This document shows positions 1-5,824 of a DNA stretch of 6,094 nucleotides, piece by piece. Numbering within the stretch: position 1 is the stretch's first letter; each line of letters begins with the position of its first letter. The notes under the pieces were generated by a model. That model made no database searches. It was given only the letters and a program-made list of their open reading frames with translations, and was not told the DNA's origin. This DNA comes from Alphaproteobacteria bacterium (GTDB lineage: Bacteria > Pseudomonadota > Alphaproteobacteria > UBA3830), in contig BNWJ01000082.1 in NCBI GenBank assembly GCA_025998735.1, positions 1-6,094 on the forward strand, given 5' to 3'. The position numbers were made by a program, and so were the translations under genes.

Positions 1-1284
1 GGAACTTTCTTCGTGAAATTGGGAAAGAAAGAAAACGTTATGCACGCGCTCTATAAGGGATTGCTCGGAGCAGTTGGTATATCGCTGATATTTATGTATT
101 TTGCCACAAGGCTAACACTGGGATTTGAAACCGTATTCCAGGTTGTTTCCGGAGGTGGCGATTCGTTCAGCGGATGCAATATAATGTCATGTACCGTAGT
201 TGGATTGGTTGTGACCATCCTATTGGTTGCAATTACCGAGTACTACACATCCTATTCCTACAGGCCGGTCATAAGCATTGCGAAGGCGTCGGAAACCGGG
301 CATGGAACCAATGTCATACAGGGACTAGCGATATCGATGGAAGCAACTGCAGTTCCAGTCATAATAATCTGCGGAGGTATTTTGTTTGCCTATATGCAAG
401 CGGGATTGTACGGCATCGCCATTTCGGCCACGTCCATGCTCGCTCTGGCCGGCATAATCATTACATTGGATGCCTATGGCCCCGTCACAGATAACGCAGG
501 CGGAATTGCAGAAATGGCTGGATTATCAGAGGATGTTCGAAAAGTTACCGATAAACTAGATGCCGTCGGAAATACCACCAAAGCCGTCACCAAGGGATAC
601 GCCATCGGATCGGCTGGGCTTGCGTCTCTGGTACTGTTTTCAGCCTATACACAGGACATCGCCCACTATTTCCCATCGCTCAATATAGATTTTTCACTGA
701 GTGATCCATATGTAGTTATCGGACTCTTCATTGGAGGACTGCTTCCATATCTGTTCGGAGCCTGCAGCATGATGGCGGTTGGAAGAGCCGGTGCGGCCAT
801 TGTTGTGGAAGTCCGTCGCCAATTTGCCACCATCAAGGGCATTATGTCCGGAAAAGCAAAGCCTGATTACAAAGCGGCTGTCGATATGCTAACGAAATCA
901 GCCATCAAAGAGATGATTCTTCCGTCGTTTCTGCCGGTTCTCGCTCCCGTTGTTCTGTATTTTGTCATTGGATACTTTGGCGGAAACAAAGCCGGCCTCA
1001 CTAGTGTGGGAGCCATGTTGTTTGGGACCATTCTGACGGGTATATTCCTTGCAATATCAATGACTTCTGGTGGGGGAGCGTGGGATAACGCCAAGAAGTA
1101 CATCGAAAACGGAAATTTTGGTGGAAAAGGATCTGAGGCTCATAAAGCTGCTGTCACCGGTGACACAGTGGGAGATCCGTACAAGGACACCGCGGGACCT
1201 GCCATTAACCCAATGATCAAGATCACTAATATCGTGGCTATTTTGCTTCTGGCGGGATTGGCAAAGATCATAATTGTGCCGTAA
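1..1284 (+). CDS. hppA: K+-independent H+-translocating membrane pyrophosphatase, C-terminal part (5' truncated by window)
   Basis: This is the C-terminal portion of an integral-membrane pyrophosphatase, which hydrolyses PPi in the cytoplasm and pumps protons across the inner membrane. The frame is open from base 1 (G-T-F-F-V-K), so the GTG at 13 is internal. About 427 residues are present of a family that usually has 650-800. Visible family signatures are [16 protein letters not shown] (from base 469), the adjacent [13 protein letters not shown] segment, [15 protein letters not shown], and the C-terminal [19 protein letters not shown] / [17 protein letters not shown] block. These Asp/Lys-rich loops bind Mg-PPi in the family. 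Hydrophobic membrane segments alternate with the loops throughout. In [10 protein letters not shown], Lys (codon 580-582) and Thr (589-591) occupy the positions that are Ala and Gly in K+-dependent enzymes, so I call the K+-independent, proton-pumping class. The C-terminus is intact and ends 23 bases before a palindromic element. The family call is very secure; H+ rather than Na+ specificity is inferred from the K+-independent signature. Confidence 0.96.
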   Translation, partial: GTFFVKLGKKENVMHALYKGLLGAVGISLIFMYFATRLTLGFETVFQVVSGGGDSFSGCNIMSCTVVGLVVTILLVAITEYYTSYSYRPVISIAKASETGHGTNVIQGLAISMEATAVPVIIICGGILFAYMQAGLYGIAISATSMLALAGIIITLDAYGPVTDNAGGIAEMAGLSEDVRKVTDKLDAVGNTTKAVTKGYAIGSAGLASLVLFSAYTQDIAHYFPSLNIDFSLSDPYVVIGLFIGGLLPYLFGACSMMAVGRAGAAIVVEVRRQFATIKGIMSGKAKPDYKAAVDMLTKSAIKEMILPSFLPVLAPVVLYFVIGYFGGNKAGLTSVGAMLFGTILTGIFLAISMTSGGGAWDNAKKYIENGNFGGKGSEAHKAAVTGDTVGDPYKDTAGPAINPMIKITNIVAILLLAGLAKIIIVP

Positions 1285-1307
1285 ATTGGAAATATGGATT
1301 TTATTCA

Positions 1308-1412
1308 ACTGGATCCTACGCCACTTCGTGGCTCTGGATGACGGTATTTTCAGCGTTTTTTGTCATTCAGAAACACTTGTTTCGTGGCCCCGAAGGGCCG
1401 TAGGAATCCAGT
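1308..1412. repeat. Composite palindromic (REP/REPIN-like) intergenic element
   Basis: The element is bounded by inverted arms ACTGGATCCTACG (1308-1320) and CGTAGGAATCCAGT (1399-1412), which pair with a single-base bulge. Inside lie hairpin GCCAC-TTC-GTGGC (1320-1332), a 10-bp stem of 1334-1343 with 1361-1370 (two G-U pairs, loop 1344-1360), hairpin GAAAC-ACTT-GTTTC (1370-1383) and hairpin GGCCC-CGAA-GGGCC (1386-1399). Each half reads as hairpin plus a GGAT(T)CCTACG-type end, with a TGAC/GTCA core, so the whole looks like two related units in inverted orientation. It starts 23 bases after the hppA stop and could protect the mRNA 3' end or attenuate readthrough into lpxC. It lacks the terminal U-tract of a canonical terminator. 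Mobility and family membership are inferred; the pairing is seen directly. Confidence 0.75.
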
Positions 1413-1471
1413 GCTAAAAGTAAAAACAACTCAACCAGCAATTATAACATTGACTATGTACTAGAAAATGT

Positions 1472-1475
1472 GGAG
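1472..1475 (+). promoter_or_regulatory. Ribosome binding site of lpxC
   Basis: GGAG lies five bases before the ATG at 1481. It supports that start, which also gives an N-terminus aligned with LpxC proteins (MIQKTI, compare MIKQRT in Escherichia coli). Confidence 0.7.
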
Positions 1476-1480
1476 TTATT

Positions 1481-2332
1481 ATGATTCAAAAAACTATTGC
1501 GTCTCCAATATCAATTGAAGGGATAGGGGCGCACAGCGGCCGAAAAAGTCGTGTTAATATTCTGCCAGCCCCCGAAGATCAAGGCATCATCTTTGTAAGA
1601 ACAGATGTGGGCGAAGATAACTCCATATCATCTGATTTCGCTAATGTATCAGAAACAACTTTGTGCACGAGATTATCTAATAAATCAGGCGTAAGTGTCT
1701 CGATGGTAGAGCATGTGTCGGCAGCTCTGTATGGATTTCAGATATCAAATGCCACCATTGAGGTCGATGGCGAAGAAATACCGATATTGGACGGAAGTTC
1801 AGCTGTATTCGTTAAGGAAATTACGTCGGTCGGAATAGTAGCGCAATCAAAGAAGAGAAAATGCCTCAGGATATTGAAAAACGTCAAAATTGGTGACGAA
1901 GGAAGATGGTCGTCCCTATCTCCAGCAGATCGTTTGGTATTGAATTTATCCTGTGATTTTTCGAAGAAAGGATTGAAAACTACACCTTTTTCCTATGATT
2001 TCTCAAAAGGTAACTTCGAAACAGAGATTGCGCCTGCTCGCACATTTGGCTTCTTTGATGATGTTGAGTATCTCCGCAAAAACAAGCTTGCGCTAGGATC
2101 TTCTCTGGAAAATACAGTTGTATTTGATGCTAAGGGAAACGCTATGAACGATGATGGGCTTCGGTTTGATAATGAACCCATTCGCCATAAAATGCTGGAC
2201 ATAATCGGAGATCTGTCCTTGTCCGGGCATATGATAATCGGACAATACGATGGGGTTTGCTCAGGACATACGTTGAATAATATGCTGTTGCACGCACTAT
2301 TCAGCAGTCCACAATCGTATACGATAGAATAA
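1481..2332 (+). CDS. lpxC: UDP-3-O-acyl-N-acetylglucosamine deacetylase
   Basis: LpxC is the zinc-dependent cytoplasmic deacetylase that carries out the committed step of lipid A synthesis, converting UDP-3-O-acyl-GlcNAc to UDP-3-O-acyl-glucosamine. The product has 283 residues; the E. coli enzyme has 305, and the difference is largely a missing C-terminal extension. The active site is complete. VEHVSAAL gives Glu77 and zinc ligand His78, RHKMLDIIGD gives zinc ligands His236 and Asp240 plus Asp244, and SGHTLNN gives the general acid His263. EIPILDGS (99-106), ARTFGF (186-191) and DGLRF (225-229) are further family blocks. The gene follows hppA and a palindromic repeat, and precedes a glycosyltransferase after 93 bases. 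In many proteobacteria lpxC sits beside ftsZ at the end of the division and cell wall cluster, so this setting differs. No convincing promoter was found; an A+T-rich stretch at 1413-1470 is the likeliest place for one. Confidence 0.97.
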   Translation: MIQKTIASPISIEGIGAHSGRKSRVNILPAPEDQGIIFVRTDVGEDNSISSDFANVSETTLCTRLSNKSGVSVSMVEHVSAALYGFQISNATIEVDGEEIPILDGSSAVFVKEITSVGIVAQSKKRKCLRILKNVKIGDEGRWSSLSPADRLVLNLSCDFSKKGLKTTPFSYDFSKGNFETEIAPARTFGFFDDVEYLRKNKLALGSSLENTVVFDAKGNAMNDDGLRFDNEPIRHKMLDIIGDLSLSGHMIIGQYDGVCSGHTLNNMLLHALFSSPQSYTIE

Positions 2333-2415
2333 TTGTTCTCCCATGTCATTTTAGCCAACGTCTCTTTTATTTAGAATTTGTATATGCTAATTTATGCTAC
2401 AGTGCTTGATTTTAT

Positions 2416-2420
2416 AAGGA
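2416..2420 (+). promoter_or_regulatory. Ribosome binding site deciding the GT8 start
   Basis: AAGGA lies five bases before the ATG at 2426. The frame is also open upstream to a TTG at 2378 and an ATG at 2384, but neither has a Shine-Dalgarno-like sequence and the extra residues precede the conserved domain. I therefore take 2426 as the start. Confidence 0.65.
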
Positions 2421-2425
2421 AAAAG

Positions 2426-3457
2426 ATGAAAGTCGTTTCAGATAATTCACTGGAAAGTGAGAAGAAAATAGATATAGCATTCTGTTTTGACGATGGTTTG
2501 TGGATGCAGGCCGGAGTTGCAATAGCATCGCTTCTGCATAGCTCGAGAGGCAAGTGTAGCTACAACATATACTGCATCGTTAACAAAAAAGTTGGAACGA
2601 TGCATCGCCGTGAATTAAAGGAAATAGCGGAAAAACAAGACTCAGCATCTTCTATCGTTTTCATTGATGCAAACCATGATTTTGATAAATCCCATTGCGG
2701 CGAATTCGGCATTGGAATGTATTACGTGTTAATGTTACCACAACTTCTATTGCATTTGGATAAAATCATATATTCAGATGTCGACGTTATTTTCTGTAGG
2801 GATTTAATCGAAGTAAACGACATTGATCTGCAAAACAACTTAATCGCCGGAATTAAAGATAAACTAAGTGTAAGCAGCAAAAAAGAACGCGCATATGAAT
2901 TCGATGATTCAGAGAGAAAAATAGGGCTAGGAGCTGGAGAATACATTAACTCTGGATTTCTGATTATGAATTTAAAAGAATTTCGAAAACAAAACCTATA
3001 TAATGAGTGCATAGAATTATCGAAAAAGAAGTTCATTGAATGTCCTGACCAGGATATCCTAAATTATGTTTGTTGCGGTCAAAAGATTTTCATTCCGCTA
3101 AAGTACGCTTTCGTACCGTGGGGGAGTATAATTTATAACGAATGTGTTAGGGGCGAGATTTATTCAATAGAAGAATATGAAGAGGCATTGTACGATCCAG
3201 CTATGATACATTACGCGTTTGCAAAACCATGGAAACAAAAAGTGCGCTTGGAAGAGATATGGTGGAAATACGCGGCCTTTACTCCTTTTTCCCGATTTTT
3301 CGCATTAGATTATTCTCGACAATTATGCGCAAGAACTATTTATCTGTTTGGTTTCATACCTATACTTAGTATAAATATCCTAAGAGGTAAGATAAGATAT
3401 TATTTATTTGGTTTTATTCCTTTACTTAAGATTAAGCGCGAGAAGTTGAACGTGTAA
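2426..3457 (+). CDS. Glycosyltransferase family 8 protein (LPS-type sugar transferase)
   Basis: This is a predicted retaining, metal-dependent glycosyltransferase of family GT8 (LgtC/WaaJ-like fold), 343 residues from the chosen ATG. IDIAFCFDDG (15-24) is the first strand and nucleotide-binding end of the domain. The DxD motif lies in IIYSDVDVIF (Asp118, Asp120). YINSGFLIMNL (173-183) and PDQDILN (207-213) are typical GT8 acceptor and catalytic blocks. HYAFAKPW (His262) matches the family HFxGxxKPW motif, whose His is the third metal ligand. The C-terminus is basic and carries two copies of a hydrophobic motif, YLFGFIPIL (306-314) and YLFGFIPLL (326-334), likely for peripheral membrane contact. 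Position after lpxC suggests transfer of a hexose (glucose or galactose) to lipopolysaccharide core or another surface glycan, but donor and acceptor cannot be read from sequence. The gene is visibly more A+T-rich than hppA, as is common for surface-glycan genes, possibly acquired. It is probably cotranscribed with dapE, 19 bases downstream. Confidence 0.9.
   Translation: MKVVSDNSLESEKKIDIAFCFDDGLWMQAGVAIASLLHSSRGKCSYNIYCIVNKKVGTMHRRELKEIAEKQDSASSIVFIDANHDFDKSHCGEFGIGMYYVLMLPQLLLHLDKIIYSDVDVIFCRDLIEVNDIDLQNNLIAGIKDKLSVSSKKERAYEFDDSERKIGLGAGEYINSGFLIMNLKEFRKQNLYNECIELSKKKFIECPDQDILNYVCCGQKIFIPLKYAFVPWGSIIYNECVRGEIYSIEEYEEALYDPAMIHYAFAKPWKQKVRLEEIWWKYAAFTPFSRFFALDYSRQLCARTIYLFGFIPILSINILRGKIRYYLFGFIPLLKIKREKLNV
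3341..3427 (+). repeat. Duplicated 27-base segment encoding the YLFGFIP motif within the GT8 gene
   Basis: Bases 3341-3367 and 3401-3427 are direct repeats with 60-base periodicity, identical at 22 of 27 positions by eye. They encode YLFGFIPIL and YLFGFIPLL. Several differences are in third codon positions, so the peptide is better conserved than the DNA, which suggests selection on the motif. Confidence 0.75.
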
Positions 3458-3476
3458 TAACTGATTGAGTTTTTTT

Positions 3477-4619
3477 ATGACGGATGTGATTTCGCTTTGT
3501 TCCGATCTTGTAAGATGTAGAAGTATAACTCCTCGTGACGATGGAGTCATGGAAGTTGTTGCTAATTTTCTAAAAGCTGCTGGATTTGAAACAAATATAA
3601 TGGTCTCACGATCTCCAGATGGCAAAAACGAGGTAAGAAATCTGTTCGCAAAATGTGGATCATCTAAAGAAAAAGTTTTAGGATTTTTAGGTCACGTGGA
3701 CGTCGTACCTCCAGGAGACGGATGGGATTCGGATCCATTTGAGCCGGTTCAAAAAGACGGGTATCTGGTGGGACGTGGCGTATGCGACATGAAGGGCGGA
3801 ATTGCAGCATTTTGTTGTGCTGCCGCAGAATTCGTCCAAAAGGAATTTAATGGAAGCATAGAGTTTTTGCTCACCGGAGACGAAGAAATCGGCAACTATG
3901 AAGGTACACAGTCACTTCTAGATTGGTGCTGCAAAACCGGAAATATACCACATGATTGCCTTGTTGGTGAGCCATCTTCCTCCATTGTTTTGGGAGATAG
4001 GATATATCTTGGGCATCGCGGAAGCATAAATATAACTGTGAAAGCTGTTGGTAAGCAGGGGCATGTTGCGTATCCGGATAATTTCAAAAACTCATTGTCC
4101 GATGTCTGCAGATTTGTAGTTCATATGCTCAATTATGAATGGAAGCACGATGATCGGAGATTTCCCAAGACGAATCTGGAGCCAACACTGCTTTTTACCA
4201 ATAACTATGCCTGCAATGTCGTTCCAGATCAAACATCTGCAAATTTAAACATAAGATTCTCCGTAGATTATGATTTATCGAAATTGAAGGAAATTCTATT
4301 GAAGGAATCGCGAAATTTTGATGTATCTCTTGAGTTCATAGAAGCCGGCAATGCGTTTTATTGCGATGACGACAGACTAAAATCTCTGATGGCTTATTCC
4401 ATAAAAGATGTGACTGGAATAAATGCAGAATTCTCCGCTATGGGAGGTACATCCGACGGCAGATTCATAATATCTCATTGTAATACGATAGAATTTGGCC
4501 TCATTGATAAGCTCATACATCAGAAAAACGAAAGATCAAAGGTTCAAGATCTGATTGATCTCGAGAAAATATATTTTGTGTTCCTCAGAAAATATTTTCT
4601 TGAAAATAAAGATAAGTGA
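3477..4619 (+). CDS. dapE: Succinyl-diaminopimelate desuccinylase
   Basis: DapE is a dinuclear-zinc M20-family hydrolase that removes succinate from N-succinyl-LL-diaminopimelate, giving LL-DAP for meso-DAP (peptidoglycan) and lysine. The product has 380 residues, close to the family norm (377 in Haemophilus influenzae). Metal and catalytic residues are all present: GHVDVVPPGDGW (His73, Asp75), GRGVCDMKGG (bridging Asp104), TGDEEIGN (catalytic Glu136, zinc ligand Glu137), VGEPSS (Glu165) and LIHQKNE (His348). KQGHVAYP (His196) is in the dimerisation lid domain. MGGTSDGRF (322-330) is the signature separating DapE from ArgE and other M20 enzymes. I chose the ATG at 3477, with GAG seven bases before it, over an in-frame TTG at 3465 that has no ribosome site. 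It starts 19 bases after the GT8 stop, so translational coupling or one transcript is likely. The pairing with a surface-sugar gene is not functional in an obvious way beyond envelope biogenesis. Confidence 0.95.
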   Translation: MTDVISLCSDLVRCRSITPRDDGVMEVVANFLKAAGFETNIMVSRSPDGKNEVRNLFAKCGSSKEKVLGFLGHVDVVPPGDGWDSDPFEPVQKDGYLVGRGVCDMKGGIAAFCCAAAEFVQKEFNGSIEFLLTGDEEIGNYEGTQSLLDWCCKTGNIPHDCLVGEPSSSIVLGDRIYLGHRGSINITVKAVGKQGHVAYPDNFKNSLSDVCRFVVHMLNYEWKHDDRRFPKTNLEPTLLFTNNYACNVVPDQTSANLNIRFSVDYDLSKLKEILLKESRNFDVSLEFIEAGNAFYCDDDRLKSLMAYSIKDVTGINAEFSAMGGTSDGRFIISHCNTIEFGLIDKLIHQKNERSKVQDLIDLEKIYFVFLRKYFLENKDK

Positions 4620-4696
4620 CGTAAAATTATTTTTTTTTAACTTGTTATGAGTTATATTCGGTGTATCTTGTTCGCGAGTGATAGGTTATTAACAAT

Positions 4697-4702
4697 AGAG
4701 GA
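4697..4702 (+). promoter_or_regulatory. Ribosome binding site of the lysine-rich protein gene
   Basis: AGAGGA lies six bases before the ATG at 4709. This supports translation of the short low-complexity ORF and fixes its start at the head of a clear signal peptide. Confidence 0.7.
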
Positions 4703-4708
4703 TAGAGT

Positions 4709-4999
4709 ATGAATAAAAAGGTTATGATAGCAGCGGCCATAATTGGCATGTTTGTCTTATGTCATCCTTGCTCTTATGCAGGTGATAGTGATGATGCGGA
4801 TGGTGTTGCTACTGAAACGCAGGTAAGTGATTCAGGTGCAGACTCCGCAGCTAGTACTGACGAGGATGCTTCTGTGAAAAAAAAGCATAAAAAGAAGAAA
4901 CACAAGAAAAACAAAAAGGGAAAGAAGAAAGGTAAAAAAGGCAAGAATAAGAATAAGAAAAAAACGGATGATAGCGTGAGTACCGAGGATCAGTCGTAA
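4709..4999 (+). CDS. Small exported protein with acidic segment and lysine-rich tail, function unknown
   Basis: I do not recognise this 96-residue protein. Residues 1-24 form a classical Sec signal peptide: MNKK basic end, hydrophobic core VMIAAAIIGMFVL, then a likely signal peptidase I cut after Ser-Tyr-Ala (24/25). Cys18 and Cys21 lie inside the signal and do not make a convincing lipobox. The mature protein has three parts: an acidic Ser/Thr/Asp segment (25-55), a run of 29 residues (57-85) containing 21 lysines plus His, Gly and Asn, and a short acidic end (86-96, TDDSVSTEDQS). It is probably periplasmic or surface-associated. The polycation could bind lipopolysaccharide, peptidoglycan, nucleic acid or a host surface, all of which is inference. 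It has its own ribosome site and follows dapE by 89 bases that contain a nine-T run (4630-4638). Low complexity alone makes homology hard to judge, but signal peptide plus ribosome site argue that it is real. Confidence 0.75.
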   Translation: MNKKVMIAAAIIGMFVLCHPCSYAGDSDDADGVATETQVSDSGADSAASTDEDASVKKKHKKKKHKKNKKGKKKGKKGKNKNKKKTDDSVSTEDQS

Positions 5000-5362
5000 A
5001 TAAAACCTCTGTTTGGCGCACTTGTTGTCTGGGTCATGGTCATTTAATTCCCCCAAAGGAGCTGGTTTATTTGACTGGATCCAGATGTGGATGCGTGCCG
5101 CTCCAAAAGGGAAATAAAGGGACAAGAAACAAATGAGATTAGATATTATATTGGCTCTAAAGCTCTGAGAGTCGCAAAAAACTTTAGCAATCATCAGATC
5201 ACATTGGCTCATAGGAAATAGCGTGCATTGGATACTGGATATGTCTTTCAATGAGGATCAATCGAGAATTCGAAAATACAATGCTCCTCAAAAATATGGC
5301 AATAGTTAGGCATGCCGCACTCAGGGCCGGCGCATGGTGCGTCCAGCGAAGCTGCTGGAATA
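5000..5362. other. Gene-poor intergenic stretch with short palindromes
   Basis: I see no supportable gene here. Structure includes CCC-AAA-GGAGC (from 5052) facing GCTCC-AAAA-GGG (5100-5111), two short paired blocks separated by matching A-rich internal loops. The interval between them contains the perfect 10-base palindrome CTGGATCCAG (5075-5084). TTTATTT (5066-5072) and AAATAAA (5112-5118) are also complementary but could only form as an alternative or pseudoknot. CCAGC (5343-5347) and GCTGG (5354-5358) make a small hairpin. The ACTGGATCC string at 5074-5082 echoes the end of the 1308-1412 element, so this may be a decayed copy. Confidence 0.45.
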
Positions 5363-5445
5363 CAGTTGGAGTCATGACGTCCCCGGCAGAGCGCCGGGAG
5401 CTTGTCGGATGTGAGCAGCCTCAAAGGCTGCCAAGAATCCAACTG
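5363..5445. repeat. Second structured palindromic element, possibly related to the 1308-1412 repeat
   Basis: Outer arms CAGTTGGA (5363-5370) and TCCAACTG (5438-5445) are perfectly complementary. Inside are hairpins CCCGGC (5382-5387) with GCCGGG (5393-5398), and GCAGCC (5415-5420) with GGCTGC (5426-5431), plus the palindrome GTCATGAC (5371-5378). The right half (hairpin, then CAAGAATCCAACTG) resembles the right half of the first element (hairpin, then GTAGGAATCCAGTG). The shared plan of outer stem, two G+C-rich hairpins and a GTCA core suggests one repeat family; the kinship is inferred. Confidence 0.55.
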
Positions 5446-5666
5446 CAGAAACACCATAAGGATCTATGTGAAAATAACTTGAACTTTTGTCTTGCGGGAA
5501 TGCTGTAATTTCATGCAACACACCTCGCTGAAAGTTCATTTTATTTTCGCACGAGGCCTAACCTCTAGCTGTTCCACATTGAAATTCTTCTTTTGGCTTC
5601 CAAATTGTATTGCAACGGCTATGGCTGATTTTCCTCTGATTATCTCACTTCTTCTACTGAATATTT
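5446..5666. other. Intergenic stretch without recognised features
   Basis: No supportable gene, RNA or repeat is seen here. The + strand is pyrimidine-rich between about 5578 and 5660. The short paired strings GAGG (5553-5556) and CCTC (5562-5565) are too weak to call a terminator. Confidence 0.4.
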
Positions 5667-5672
5667 AGGAGG
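5667..5672 (+). promoter_or_regulatory. Perfect Shine-Dalgarno sequence ahead of a 28-codon ORF
   Basis: AGGAGG lies seven bases before an ATG at 5680, the strongest Shine-Dalgarno match and near-ideal spacing in the whole window. This is why the short ORF after it is listed. Confidence 0.5.
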
Positions 5673-5679
5673 AATCGAT

Positions 5680-5766
5680 ATGTACATGATCCTACAATTT
5701 TCTGATTTCTCGTATGTTTTCTTCTCAACTGAATCTTTAGGCCAAGCCTTTAGAAATTGTTACTGA
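5680..5766 (+). CDS. Possible 28-residue small protein or leader peptide
   Basis: This short ORF begins MYMILQFSDFSYVFF and ends GQAFRNCY before a TGA stop. It has a hydrophobic, aromatic N-terminal half and a perfect AGGAGG at ideal spacing. No known family is recognised. A hairpin (5776-5815) begins nine bases after the stop, so it could be a leader peptide of a unit interrupted by the putative intron, or the remaining 5' end of a broken gene. It may also be a chance match, because the surrounding region has no coding character and codons alone cannot decide at this length. Confidence 0.3.
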   Translation: MYMILQFSDFSYVFFSTESLGQAFRNCY

Positions 5767-5775
5767 ATAACGTGG

Positions 5776-5815
5776 ACAGATGATGTCGTGGATGAAACTA
5801 CGGCACTTCATCTGT
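5776..5815 (+). repeat. Inverted repeat (hairpin) just before the putative intron boundary
   Basis: ACAGATGA (5776-5783) pairs perfectly with TCATCTGT (5808-5815). The stem continues imperfectly with TGTCGT (5784-5789) against ACGGCA (5800-5805). It ends nine bases before the proposed intron start. It has no T-run after it, so it is not an intact intrinsic terminator. Confidence 0.65.
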
Positions 5816-5824
5816 ACGCAAGCG

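Noticed and set aside
867..1308. Two minus-strand ORFs opposite the hppA 3' end
   Set aside because: They are shadows of the strongly conserved hppA coding sequence and show no domain features.
1443..1480. Promoter for lpxC from TATAAC (1443-1448) or TTGACT (1450-1455)
   Set aside because: Neither has a matching partner box at suitable spacing; TTGACT would place the -10 over the ribosome site.
2378..2425. Upstream TTG/ATG starts for the GT8 gene
   Set aside because: They lack a ribosome site, whereas ATG 2426 has AAGGA at five bases. The additional 14-16 residues precede the conserved domain.
4600..4640. Possible intrinsic terminator after dapE (T-run 4630-4638)
   Set aside because: No stable stem precedes the T-run. 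The GAAAATATTTTC palindrome at 4588-4599 is A+T-only, inside the coding region and too far upstream.
4832..5251. 139-codon minus-strand ORF
   Set aside because: Its C-terminal part is the antisense of the lysine tract (AAA/AAG read as Phe/Leu), which gives an artificial hydrophobic run. The rest has no family resemblance or ribosome site.
5251..5508. 85-codon + strand ORF starting MRINREFENTMLL
   Set aside because: It runs straight through the palindromic element at 5363-5445, has no ribosome binding site at its ATG, no recognisable domain, and an overlapping reverse-strand ORF of similar length. G+C-rich hairpins explain the open frame better.
5776..5824. Intrinsic terminator used as a class C intron target
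   Set aside because: The bases after the hairpin (ACGCAAGCG) are not T-rich, unlike the terminator targets of class C introns.
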